Source: Streptomyces canus
GTDB lineage: Bacteria; Actinomycetota; Actinomycetes; Streptomycetales; Streptomycetaceae
Reading direction: 5' to 3'
Length of the DNA: 64,000 nt
NCBI RefSeq assembly: GCF_001514145.1
Contig: NZ_KQ948656.1
Coordinates: 868,001-932,000, forward strand
A program made the position numbers and the translations under genes. The notes below the pieces were generated by a model, which was given only the letters and a program-made list of their open reading frames with translations, ran no database searches and was not told where the DNA came from. The number at the start of each line of letters is the position of its first letter. Position 1 is the first letter of the stretch. Positions 34,822-42,523 of the stretch are shown here, piece by piece.

Positions 34822-37419
34822 ATGGACAAGCGGTACGAGGTGTACGCGCTCGCCGACAGACACTTCTACGAGACGCCCGACCGGATCTCGGCCGGCGAGG
34901 CGCCCGTCTACGGGACGGCGCGCCGCACGGTGCCGGACGGCTGGGACGCGGCGCGTATCGGCGACTGGCTGACGCTCACGCCGCTCGGCCCGGACGGAAA
35001 GCCGGTGCCGGGCCCGTCCCAGGGCTGGAAGATCCACGCCTCGGCCACCCGGGCGAACGCGGAGCAGATCGCCGCGATCGTGTGGGACTACTGCGTGCCC
35101 CGGCGCATCTCGTTCAAGTTCGTGCCGGGCCCGCATCTGCTGCACCTGCGCAACACCAAGTACGCGGCCCGCGACACCAGCGGCAAGTTCGTCACCGTCT
35201 ACCCCTCCGACGAGAAGCAGCTGCACGACGTGCTCCGGGAGCTGGGGAAGCTCCTGGAGGGCTTCGAGGGGCCGTACATCCTCACCGATCTGCGCTGGTA
35301 CGAGGGTCCGCTCTACGTCCGCTACGGCGCGTTCGCCCGCACCTTCGTCGTCGACGACCGGGGCTCGCTGGTGCCGGCGGTACGGGACGGCGAGGGCAAG
35401 CTGGTGCCGGACCGCCGGGCGCCGTCCTTCCAGGTGCCCGACTGGGTGACGCTGCCCGCCTTCCTGGAGCCCCATCTGGAGGCGCGCAACACCACGACGG
35501 TCGGCGAGCTGCCGTACCGCATCGAGAAGGCGCTGCACTTCTCCAACGGCGGCGGGGTCTACACGGGCACCGACACCCGCGATGGGCGCAAGGTCGTCCT
35601 CAAGGAGGGCCGGCCGCACGCGGGCCTGGCGGCCGACGGGGCGGACGCGATCGCCCGGCTGGAGCGGGAGAAGGCCGCCCTGGAGCAGGTCGCGGGGACC
35701 GGCGTGGTGCCCGAGGTGCGGGACTGGTTCACACTCGGCGACCACCGCTTCCTGGTCATGGACTTCCTGGAGGGGCGCCCGCTGAACTCGTTCTTCGCCG
35801 AGCGGCATCCGCTGCTCACGCCGGACCCCGATCCGCGGGCCGTGGCCGACTACACGGCGTGGGCGGTGCGGATCCACGGGGCGGTGGAACGGGCGGTGGA
35901 GGCGGTGCACGCGCGCGGGATCGTCTTCAACGACCTGCACGTCTTCAACATCATGGTCGGCCCCGACGAGGAGTCGGTCTCCCTGCTCGACTTCGAGGCG
36001 GCGGCGCCGGTCGAGGAGAACGGCCGCCAGGTGGTCGCCCACCCGGGCTTCTTCGCCCCGCCGGACCGCAAGGGCATCGACGTCGACCGCTACGCCCTGG
36101 CCTGTCTCAGGCTCGCCCTGTTCCTGCCGGTGACCACGCTGTTCGTGGTCGACCGGGGCAAGGCGGCCCATCTGGCCGAGGTGATCCTGCGTCAGTTCCC
36201 GGACGTGCCGAAGGAGTTCCTCGACGAGGCGGTCGCGGAGATCACCCGGGACACCACCGCACACGTGCCGTCCTTCGTCGAGCCCGGCGACTGGCCCTAC
36301 AGCCGTGACTCCATGGTGAAGGCGCTCCTCGCCTCGGCCACCCCGGAGCGCGAGGACCGGCTCTTCCCCGGTGACATCACGCAGTTCAACGACGGCGGCG
36401 GCCTCGGGCTCGCACACGGCGCGGCCGGGGTGCTCTACGCGCTGGACGCGGTCGGCGCGCAGCGCTACGAGGAGGGCGAGCGCTGGCTCCTGGCCCGCAC
36501 CGCACCACCGCCGACGGGCACACCGCTCGGCCTCTACGACGGTCTCGCGGGCATCGCCCACGTCCTGGACCGGCTCGGCCACCGGCAGCGCGCCCTCGAC
36601 CTGGTCGAGCGCGTCCTCGCGGAACGCTGGCAGAACCTCTCCTCCGACCTGCACGGCGGCCTCGCCGGTCTCGGTCTGGTACTGGGTGAACTGGCCCGCA
36701 CCACGGGCGAGTCGGAGCTTCGGGAGCGGGCCGCCGAGGCCGCCGACATCCTCGTACGACGACTCGCGCAGCCCCTCGCCGACACTGCCAAGCGGCGCCG
36801 GGCCGGGCTGCTGCGGGGGTGGACCGGGTCCGCGCTCTTCCTGCTGCGGCAGTACGAACGCACCGGTGAGCCCCTGCTGCTGAGGGCGGCGGAGGTGGCG
36901 CTTCGGCGGGACCTGGAGTGCTGCGTGACGCACCCGAGCGGCTCGCTGGAGGTCGACGAGGGCTGGCGGACCCTGCCCTACCTCGGTGAGGGAAGTGCCG
37001 GCATCGGGATGGTCCTGGACGACTACCTCGCCCTGGGCGCCGACACCGAGGGGGAGTTCGAGCGAGCGCGTGCCGGGGTGCTGACCGCCGCCACCAGCCG
37101 CTTCTACGTGCAGCCCGGTCTCTTCCAGGGCCGCGCCGGGATGGTCCTGCACCTGGCGCGCACGGACACCCCCGGGGCGACCCGCGAGCGGATCGCCGAA
37201 CAGATCGACGGGCTCGGCTGGTTCTCGATGGACTACCGGGGCCAACTGGCCTTCCCCGGCCACCAGATGATGCGCCTGTCGATGGACCTGGGCACCGGAA
37301 CGGCAGGGTGCCTGCTCGCGCTCGGCGCGGCCCACACGGCCCCCGGCGATCCGGTCACCGCGCACCTGCCGTTCCTGCCGCCGCTCGGGCGGCCCCCCAT
37401 ACGCGGTTCCGCGACCTGA
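34822..37419 (+). CDS. ramC: Class III lanthipeptide synthetase (LanKC), RamC/AmfT type
   Basis: 865-residue enzyme. The N-terminal lyase-like region (~1-200) cleaves phospho-Ser. A Ser/Thr kinase-like domain (~230-480) has the catalytic loop VFNDLHVFN and SLLDFEAA as metal loop. The C-terminal LanC-like cyclase (~510-865) has GGLAGLGLVL, GEGSAGIGMVL and LFQGRAGM. The zinc-ligand Cys/His of true LanC are absent, which defines class III. It would phosphorylate, dehydrate and cyclise the RamS peptide into a SapB-like morphogen. GGAAGGGG precedes ATG 34822. ramS follows 59 bp downstream. Confidence 0.94.
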   Translation: MDKRYEVYALADRHFYETPDRISAGEAPVYGTARRTVPDGWDAARIGDWLTLTPLGPDGKPVPGPSQGWKIHASATRANAEQIAAIVWDYCVPRRISFKFVPGPHLLHLRNTKYAARDTSGKFVTVYPSDEKQLHDVLRELGKLLEGFEGPYILTDLRWYEGPLYVRYGAFARTFVVDDRGSLVPAVRDGEGKLVPDRRAPSFQVPDWVTLPAFLEPHLEARNTTTVGELPYRIEKALHFSNGGGVYTGTDTRDGRKVVLKEGRPHAGLAADGADAIARLEREKAALEQVAGTGVVPEVRDWFTLGDHRFLVMDFLEGRPLNSFFAERHPLLTPDPDPRAVADYTAWAVRIHGAVERAVEAVHARGIVFNDLHVFNIMVGPDEESVSLLDFEAAAPVEENGRQVVAHPGFFAPPDRKGIDVDRYALACLRLALFLPVTTLFVVDRGKAAHLAEVILRQFPDVPKEFLDEAVAEITRDTTAHVPSFVEPGDWPYSRDSMVKALLASATPEREDRLFPGDITQFNDGGGLGLAHGAAGVLYALDAVGAQRYEEGERWLLARTAPPPTGTPLGLYDGLAGIAHVLDRLGHRQRALDLVERVLAERWQNLSSDLHGGLAGLGLVLGELARTTGESELRERAAEAADILVRRLAQPLADTAKRRRAGLLRGWTGSALFLLRQYERTGEPLLLRAAEVALRRDLECCVTHPSGSLEVDEGWRTLPYLGEGSAGIGMVLDDYLALGADTEGEFERARAGVLTAATSRFYVQPGLFQGRAGMVLHLARTDTPGATRERIAEQIDGLGWFSMDYRGQLAFPGHQMMRLSMDLGTGTAGCLLALGAAHTAPGDPVTAHLPFLPPLGRPPIRGSAT

Positions 37420-37478
37420 CGGAGCCGTGACCCAACCCCGTCCCCACGGGTGGACGACACCGAAGAAAGGAAACCGAG

Positions 37479-37595
37479 ATGGCACTTCTCGACCTGCAGA
37501 CGATGGAGTCCGACGAGCACACCGGCGGCGGTGGCAACAGCACCCTGAGCCTGCTGTCCTGCGTCAGCGCGGCGAGCGTCACGCTCTGTCTCTGA
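37479..37595 (+). CDS. ramS: SapB-like class III lanthipeptide precursor
   Basis: A 38-residue peptide, start ATG 37479 with AAAGGAAA ribosome site. The leader is MALLDLQTMESDEHTGGGGN with the LLDLQ recognition motif known for RamS/AmfS. The core STLSLLSCVSAASVTLC-L has two S-x-x-S-x-x-x-C units (Ser21/24-Cys28 and Ser30/33-Cys37), the exact spacing of the two rings of SapB. Product: a two-ring amphiphilic surfactant peptide that helps aerial hyphae emerge. Position between ramC and the ABC genes confirms it. Single-residue linker (Val29) between rings, shorter than in SapB. Confidence 0.93.
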   Translation: MALLDLQTMESDEHTGGGGNSTLSLLSCVSAASVTLCL

Positions 37596-37615
37596 CAGGC
37601 ATCGTGCGCCCATGA

Positions 37616-37656
37616 CTCCGGGCGGTCCACTCCCGCGAGGGAGGGGCCGCCCGGGG
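37616..37656 (+). terminator. Intergenic attenuator hairpin after ramS
   Basis: CCGGGCGG (37618-37625) pairs with CCGCCCGG (37647-37654), and an inner CTCCC-GCGA-GGGAG hairpin (37630-37643) stacks inside. Partial termination here would give more precursor mRNA than transporter mRNA, as in other lanthipeptide operons. Confidence 0.6.
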
Positions 37657-37682
37657 TTCTGCACATCTCCGGAAGGCGCCGT

Positions 37683-39404
37683 ATGACGACTCGCACCTCG
37701 CCGCGCGCCCCGCACGGCCTCCTGGGTCCGGCCCCCGCCCGCTGTCTGGTCCTGTGCCTGGTGAGCACGGCCGCGACCGGCGCCGGACTGCTGCTGCCGG
37801 CCGCCCTCGGCCGCACCCTGGACCTGCTGCTCGCGCAGGCACCGGCGACCCGCTGGGTGCTGTACTGCGCCGCACTGGTCCTCCTCATCGCCCTGTTCGA
37901 CGCGGCGGAGACCGTCCTCGGCGGCACCGTCGACGCCCGCACCACCGCCTGGTTGCGCCGCCACCTCACCGGACACGTCCTGGCCGTCGGCCCGCGCGCC
38001 ACCGCCCGCTTCGGGCCCGGTGACCTCGTCGCCCGCCTCGTCGGCAACGCCGCGCAGGCCGGCACGGCACCGACCGCCCGCGCGGCGCTGCTCGCCGCGC
38101 TCGCCGGACCGGTCGGCGCCGTGGTGGCCCTCGGACTCGTCTCCCCCTGGCTCGCGGCCGTGTACCTGGCCGGAGCGCCGTTGCTCGCCCTGCTGCTGCG
38201 CGCCTTCGCCCGGGACACCCGGGAATGCGTGACGCGCTACCAGGAGGTGCAGGGCCGGATCGCGCAGGCGCTCTCGGAGGCCGTCGGCGGGCACCGCACC
38301 ATCCGGGCCGCGGGCACCGAGGACCGGGAGACGGCCCGCATCCTGCGCCCGCTGCCCGAGCTGTCCGAGGCCGGTCACCGCATGTGGCAGGTGCAGGGCA
38401 GGGCCTCGGGCCAGTCCGTCGCCGTGGCCCCGCTGCTGCAGCTCGGTGTCGTCGCCATGGCCGGGGTCCTCCTCGCTCAGCACCGGGTCACGGTGGGCGA
38501 GGTCCTCGCCGCCTCCCGGTATGCGGTCCTCGCCACCGGGGTCGGCGTCCTGGTGGGACAGCTCGCCGGCCTGACCAGGGCCCGGGCGGCGGCGGGCCGT
38601 CTGGACGAGGTCCTCGCGGAGTCCCCCCTCGGACACGGCGAGCGCCGGCTGGCGCCCGGTCCGGGTCGGCTGGAGCTGCGCGGCGTCACCGCCCTGCGCG
38701 GGGGACGTGCCGTGCTCGACGGGGTCGACCTCGTCGTACCGGGCGGGACGACGCTCGCGGTGGTGGGCCGGTCGGGGGCGGGCAAGTCACTGCTCGCCGC
38801 GGTCGCCGGGCGGCTCGCCGAACCGGACGCCGGGGAGGTCCTGCTCGACGGGGTGCCGCTGCACGAGCTCACCCACGACGCACTGCGCCGTGCGATCGGG
38901 TACGCCTTCGAACGCCCCGCTCTGCTCGGCGGCACGGTCGAGGAGGAGATCGGTCTCACCCTCGGGTCCCCCTCCCCCGCGCGTGTCCGGGAGGCCGCCC
39001 GCACGGCCCACGCGGACGACTTCGTGCTCCGGCTGCCCGACGGTTACGACACCCTCGTCGCCGACGCCCCACGCTCCGGCGGGGAGTCCCAACGGCTCGG
39101 TCTCGCCCGGGCGTTCGCGCACGGCGGCCGCCTACTCATCCTCGACGACGCCCTCTCCAGCCTCGACACGGTGACGGAGGCCCGCATCGCCGAGGCCCTA
39201 GTGAACGGCGGGGCCGGCGGCACCCGCCTGCTCGTCGCCCACCGCACCGCCACGGCGGCCCGCGCGGATGCGGTGGCCTGGCTGGACGGGGGGCGGGTGC
39301 GGGCGGTCGGGCCGCACGAGGCGCTGTGGCGGGCGGCGGAGTACCGGGCGGTGTTCGGGAGCGGGCCGGAGGGGGCGGACAGCTGGGAAGGGGGGCCGTC
39401 ATGA
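37683..39404 (+). CDS. ramA: Lanthipeptide ABC exporter half-transporter, RamA type
   Basis: 573-residue half-transporter. It has six membrane helices (~20-300) and a C-terminal ATPase with Walker A GRSGAGKS, signature SGGESQRLGLARAF and Walker B LLILDDALSSLD. The catalytic Glu after Walker B is an Asp here (LDD), suggesting a degenerate ATP site, usual for one half of heterodimeric exporters. It would pair with RamB to export the modified RamS product. Its stop overlaps the ramB start (ATGA). Confidence 0.9.
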   Translation: MTTRTSPRAPHGLLGPAPARCLVLCLVSTAATGAGLLLPAALGRTLDLLLAQAPATRWVLYCAALVLLIALFDAAETVLGGTVDARTTAWLRRHLTGHVLAVGPRATARFGPGDLVARLVGNAAQAGTAPTARAALLAALAGPVGAVVALGLVSPWLAAVYLAGAPLLALLLRAFARDTRECVTRYQEVQGRIAQALSEAVGGHRTIRAAGTEDRETARILRPLPELSEAGHRMWQVQGRASGQSVAVAPLLQLGVVAMAGVLLAQHRVTVGEVLAASRYAVLATGVGVLVGQLAGLTRARAAAGRLDEVLAESPLGHGERRLAPGPGRLELRGVTALRGGRAVLDGVDLVVPGGTTLAVVGRSGAGKSLLAAVAGRLAEPDAGEVLLDGVPLHELTHDALRRAIGYAFERPALLGGTVEEEIGLTLGSPSPARVREAARTAHADDFVLRLPDGYDTLVADAPRSGGESQRLGLARAFAHGGRLLILDDALSSLDTVTEARIAEALVNGGAGGTRLLVAHRTATAARADAVAWLDGGRVRAVGPHEALWRAAEYRAVFGSGPEGADSWEGGPS

Positions 39405-41728
39405 GCCAGGGCACCGTGACCGACGGGATCTACGCGCGCGGTCTCCGGTTCCTGCGGGCCCGGTGGCGGGTTCTCGTGCGGCTCGGTGGCTGGTCCGTGC
39501 TGGAGACCGGGCAGACCTTCCTCACCGGGTACGCGCCCGCCCGTGCCCTGGACGAGGGGTTTCTGGCCGGGCGGCCCGGCGTCGGACTCGCGTGGCTCGG
39601 AGTGGCCGGGATCGGGGTGCTCGTGGGCGCCTGGGGGACGGTACGGGTGTACGCCGCCGTCGCCGCGTTGGTCGAGCCGCTCCGGGACGTCCTGGTCGGG
39701 CGGGTGGTCGAGCGGGGGGTGCGGGAGGCGGACGCGGGGGCGCTGTCCGGGCTGACCCAGCAGGTGGAGATCGCGCGGGACACGTTCGCCGGGCTGGTGA
39801 TGGTGTCGCGTTCGTTCGTGTTCACGGGCGTCGGCGCCGTCGTCGGACTGGCTTCGCTCGACCCGCTGCTCCTGCTGGTCGTGGTGCCGCCGCTCGCCGC
39901 GGGTCTTGGCCTGTTCGCGGCCACGCTGCGTCCGCTGGCCCGCCGCCAGGAGGGGTTCCTCGTCGCCGACGAGGCGCTGGCCGACGGTCTCGGCAGGGTC
40001 TGTCCGGGGCTGCGGGACATCACGGCGGCCGGTGCGGAGGACCGGGTCGCCGCCGACACCGGCCGACTTGTCGAAGCCGAACAGCGGGCCGCGTACTCCC
40101 TCGCCCGCTGGTCCGTCCTGCGCGTGGTCTCGCTCGCCCTCGGCGGCCAGCTCCCGATCGTCCTCCTCCTCGCCTGCGCACCCTGGCTCCTGGCCCGGGG
40201 CGTCACCACGGGCGCCCTGCTCGGCGCCCTCGCCTACGTCACCCAGTCCCTGCTCCCCGCCCTGCGCAACCTGGTCCACGGGCTGGGAACGAGCGGCTCC
40301 CGGCTGGTGGTGGTCCTGCGGCGACTGGTCCGGGAACCCGCCGCGGAACCGGGCACCGAGCAGTCGGGCGTGCGAACGGGACCCCACAGCACGAAACCCC
40401 CGCCCAGCCACACCTGCACCACCAGCCCGGACGACGGCAGACACCCCGCGGCCCACGACCTCGCCGTCGCCACAGGCGCTCCCGCCGGGTCGGACACGGG
40501 CACCGAAGAGCCGGTCGTGCAGACGGGACCCCACAGCGCGAACCCCCCGCCCAGCCACACCTGCACCACCAGCCCGGACGACGGCAGACACCCCACGGCC
40601 CACGACCTCGCCGTCGCCACAGGCGCTCCCGCCGGGTCGGACGCGCGCGGCGCCGAGACCGACGGCGGCCGCACCGACGCGAGGCCCGCCGACCGGCATG
40701 CCGAGCCGGGCCACCGTTTCGCCCCGCACACCCGGGCTCGAGCGGCGGACCACGAGTGCGACACCCCCACACGCGAGGCAGCCCCGGCCCCACCACAGCA
40801 GACACCCCGCACCGCACCGCACCCGACAGACCGCGCCTCCACGCGCGCCCCCGCCCTCTCCCTCACCTCCGTCTCCTTCGCCTACGGCCCCGCCGCCACC
40901 CCCGTCGTCGACCGCCTCGACCTCGACCTCCCACCCGGCGCCCATCTGGCCGTCGTAGGCCCCAGCGGGATCGGGAAGTCCACGCTCACGGCCCTGATCG
41001 CAGGGCTCCTGCACCCCACCGGCGGCAGGATCCGGCTCTGCGGTCACCCCGTCCCCTCCCCCGACGCGGCCGCGCTGCGTGTGCTCATCCCGCAGGAGGC
41101 GTACGTCCACACCGGCACCCTCGCCGAGAACCTCGGGCATCTGCGGCCGGACCCGGTGCCCGAGCCGGAGCTGCTCGCGGCGGCCGAGGCGGTCGGACTC
41201 ACCCCGGTGCTCGAAGCCCTCGGCGGATCTCGGGCGACCGTCGACCCAGCCGCGCTCTCCGCCGGTGAGCGGCAGCTCGTCGCGCTGACCCGGGCCTATC
41301 TGTCGTACGCCCCCCTCGTCCTGCTCGACGAGGCCACCTGCCACCTCGATCCCAGGGCCGAGGAACGCGCCGAGCGGGCCTTCGCGAGCCGGCCGGGCAC
41401 CACGCTGGTCGTCGTCGCCCACCGGATCAGCTCCGCCCGCCGCGCCGGACGCGTGCTGCTGATGGACGGCCCGCGCACGGCGTACGGCACCCACGAGGAG
41501 TTGGTGCGCGACTCGCCGGCGTACCGCGAACTCGTGGGCGGCTGGACGGCCGTGGTCCCGAAGCGATCAGAGCCAGCCCTGCCCCTGGGAGATCCGGATC
41601 GCGTCGATGCGGTTGCGGGCCCCGGTCTTGCGGGTGATCGCGGCCATGTAGTTGCGCACGGTCCCGTGGGACAGGCACAGGCTTCCCGCGATCTCCGCGA
41701 TGGAGGCCCCCTCGGCCGCGAGGGATAA
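39401..41728 (+). CDS. ramB: Lanthipeptide ABC exporter half-transporter, RamB type, with expanded linker
   Basis: 775-residue half-transporter starting in the ATGA overlap with ramA. Membrane domain ~1-300. An unusually long Pro/His/Thr-rich linker (~310-485) contains two near-identical 49-residue repeats. The ATPase has Walker A GPSGIGKS, signature-like SAGERQLVALTRAY and Walker B LVLLDEATCHLD with the catalytic Glu present. After the ATPase end (~720) about 55 residues are read over the antisense ramR gene, so the C-terminus may be an extension without function. It should supply the active ATP site of the RamA/RamB pair. Confidence 0.88.
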   Translation: MSQGTVTDGIYARGLRFLRARWRVLVRLGGWSVLETGQTFLTGYAPARALDEGFLAGRPGVGLAWLGVAGIGVLVGAWGTVRVYAAVAALVEPLRDVLVGRVVERGVREADAGALSGLTQQVEIARDTFAGLVMVSRSFVFTGVGAVVGLASLDPLLLLVVVPPLAAGLGLFAATLRPLARRQEGFLVADEALADGLGRVCPGLRDITAAGAEDRVAADTGRLVEAEQRAAYSLARWSVLRVVSLALGGQLPIVLLLACAPWLLARGVTTGALLGALAYVTQSLLPALRNLVHGLGTSGSRLVVVLRRLVREPAAEPGTEQSGVRTGPHSTKPPPSHTCTTSPDDGRHPAAHDLAVATGAPAGSDTGTEEPVVQTGPHSANPPPSHTCTTSPDDGRHPTAHDLAVATGAPAGSDARGAETDGGRTDARPADRHAEPGHRFAPHTRARAADHECDTPTREAAPAPPQQTPRTAPHPTDRASTRAPALSLTSVSFAYGPAATPVVDRLDLDLPPGAHLAVVGPSGIGKSTLTALIAGLLHPTGGRIRLCGHPVPSPDAAALRVLIPQEAYVHTGTLAENLGHLRPDPVPEPELLAAAEAVGLTPVLEALGGSRATVDPAALSAGERQLVALTRAYLSYAPLVLLDEATCHLDPRAEERAERAFASRPGTTLVVVAHRISSARRAGRVLLMDGPRTAYGTHEELVRDSPAYRELVGGWTAVVPKRSEPALPLGDPDRVDAVAGPGLAGDRGHVVAHGPVGQAQASRDLRDGGPLGREG
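40351..40644 (+). repeat. Tandem 147-bp duplication inside ramB
   Basis: Two adjacent copies (40351-40497 and 40498-40644) differ at few positions and keep the reading frame (49 codons each). Both encode the segment RTGPHS/QTGPHS through PPPSHTCTTSPDDGRHP to GAPAGSD. The high identity points to a recent duplication. Confidence 0.92.
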
Positions 41729-42178
41729 CACGCTCAGCTCCCGTCTGGTCAGCGGCATCTCGGCGGCCTGGAGGAAGCCGAAGCCCAGCGAGTCGTCGAC
41801 GAAACGTTTCCCTTCGGCGACCCGCCGGATCCCGCGCGCGAGCCGCTCCGGTGCCGCCCCCTCCTTGTCGACGTACCCGAGCGCCCCCGCCTCGACGGCA
41901 CGCTTCAGCAGCCCCGGCCGATTGGCGCTGGCCATCACGAGAAGGCGCGGCGGACTCCGGTCCGGCTCGCGCACGGATAACTCCCCCAGCGGCGGGATGC
42001 CGTATGCGTCGGAGCAGTCGAGGTCGGCCGCGCAGACGTCGGGACGTACGGCTCGCAGACGGCCGGGCGCGGCGTGCCACGGGGTGTCGAACACCCCGAG
42101 GTCCGGTTCCCGGCGGAGCCACTCCGCCAGGGCCGATCTCACCAGACACGCGTCGTGCACCAGAAGCACCCGGATCAC
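41567..42178 (-). CDS. ramR: LuxR-type response regulator of the ram cluster
   Basis: 203-residue regulator. An N-terminal receiver domain (VIRVLLVHDACLVRSAL, with RLLVMAS and the conserved Lys in GALGYVDKEGA) precedes a C-terminal LuxR helix-turn-helix (LTRRELSVLSLAAEGASIAEIAGSLCLSHGTVRNYMAAITRKTGARNR region). GAGGGGGACGAGCG before the GTG at 42178 supports the start. RamR/AmfR activates the ramCSAB operon in Streptomyces. It is convergent with ramB and overlaps its 3' end by 162 bp. The receiver's phospho-acceptor Asp region (DVCAADLDCSDA) looks atypical, in keeping with RamR acting without a cognate kinase. Confidence 0.9.
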   Translation of the reverse strand: MIRVLLVHDACLVRSALAEWLRREPDLGVFDTPWHAAPGRLRAVRPDVCAADLDCSDAYGIPPLGELSVREPDRSPPRLLVMASANRPGLLKRAVEAGALGYVDKEGAAPERLARGIRRVAEGKRFVDDSLGFGFLQAAEMPLTRRELSVLSLAAEGASIAEIAGSLCLSHGTVRNYMAAITRKTGARNRIDAIRISQGQGWL

Positions 42179-42523
42179 CGCTCGTCCCCCTCGAATCGCT
42201 GCACTTGTTTCCGTGGCATGAACGCGTGCCCCATTGTTCGGGTCCTGGACCGCCCTCGGGCGCGAAGAACTGGCCATCAAGGTGCGCGGGGGCGCACAGA
42301 GGGCGCCCGTGTGCCGTCGCGCGCTTCCACTGTGGGGGCATGGCCCGGGGCCAAGGGGGTACGCGGTCGCCCTCGCCGTCGTGCGGACACCCGTGTGCCC
42401 GCACGCGGGAACGCTCGCCGTGCGGGACCCGCCGTGAGGGGGGAGATTTGATCCCTGGGGGCCCGGCACGCGACAGCGGCCCGCGCCCCTTCCGGGACGC
42501 GCCCGTGCGAGGAGGTGGTCGGC
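42179..42523. other. Divergent promoter region between ramR and the second phosphatase
   Basis: About 345 bp without a credible gene. It should contain the promoters of ramR (leftward) and the phosphatase at 42524 (rightward). I see GC-rich inverted repeats but no clear promoter hexamers. Confidence 0.5.

Noticed and set aside
40234..40866. Minus-strand repeat-rich frames opposite the ramB linker
   Set aside because: They arise from the antisense reading of the 147-bp duplication; the plus strand is part of a continuous ABC transporter.
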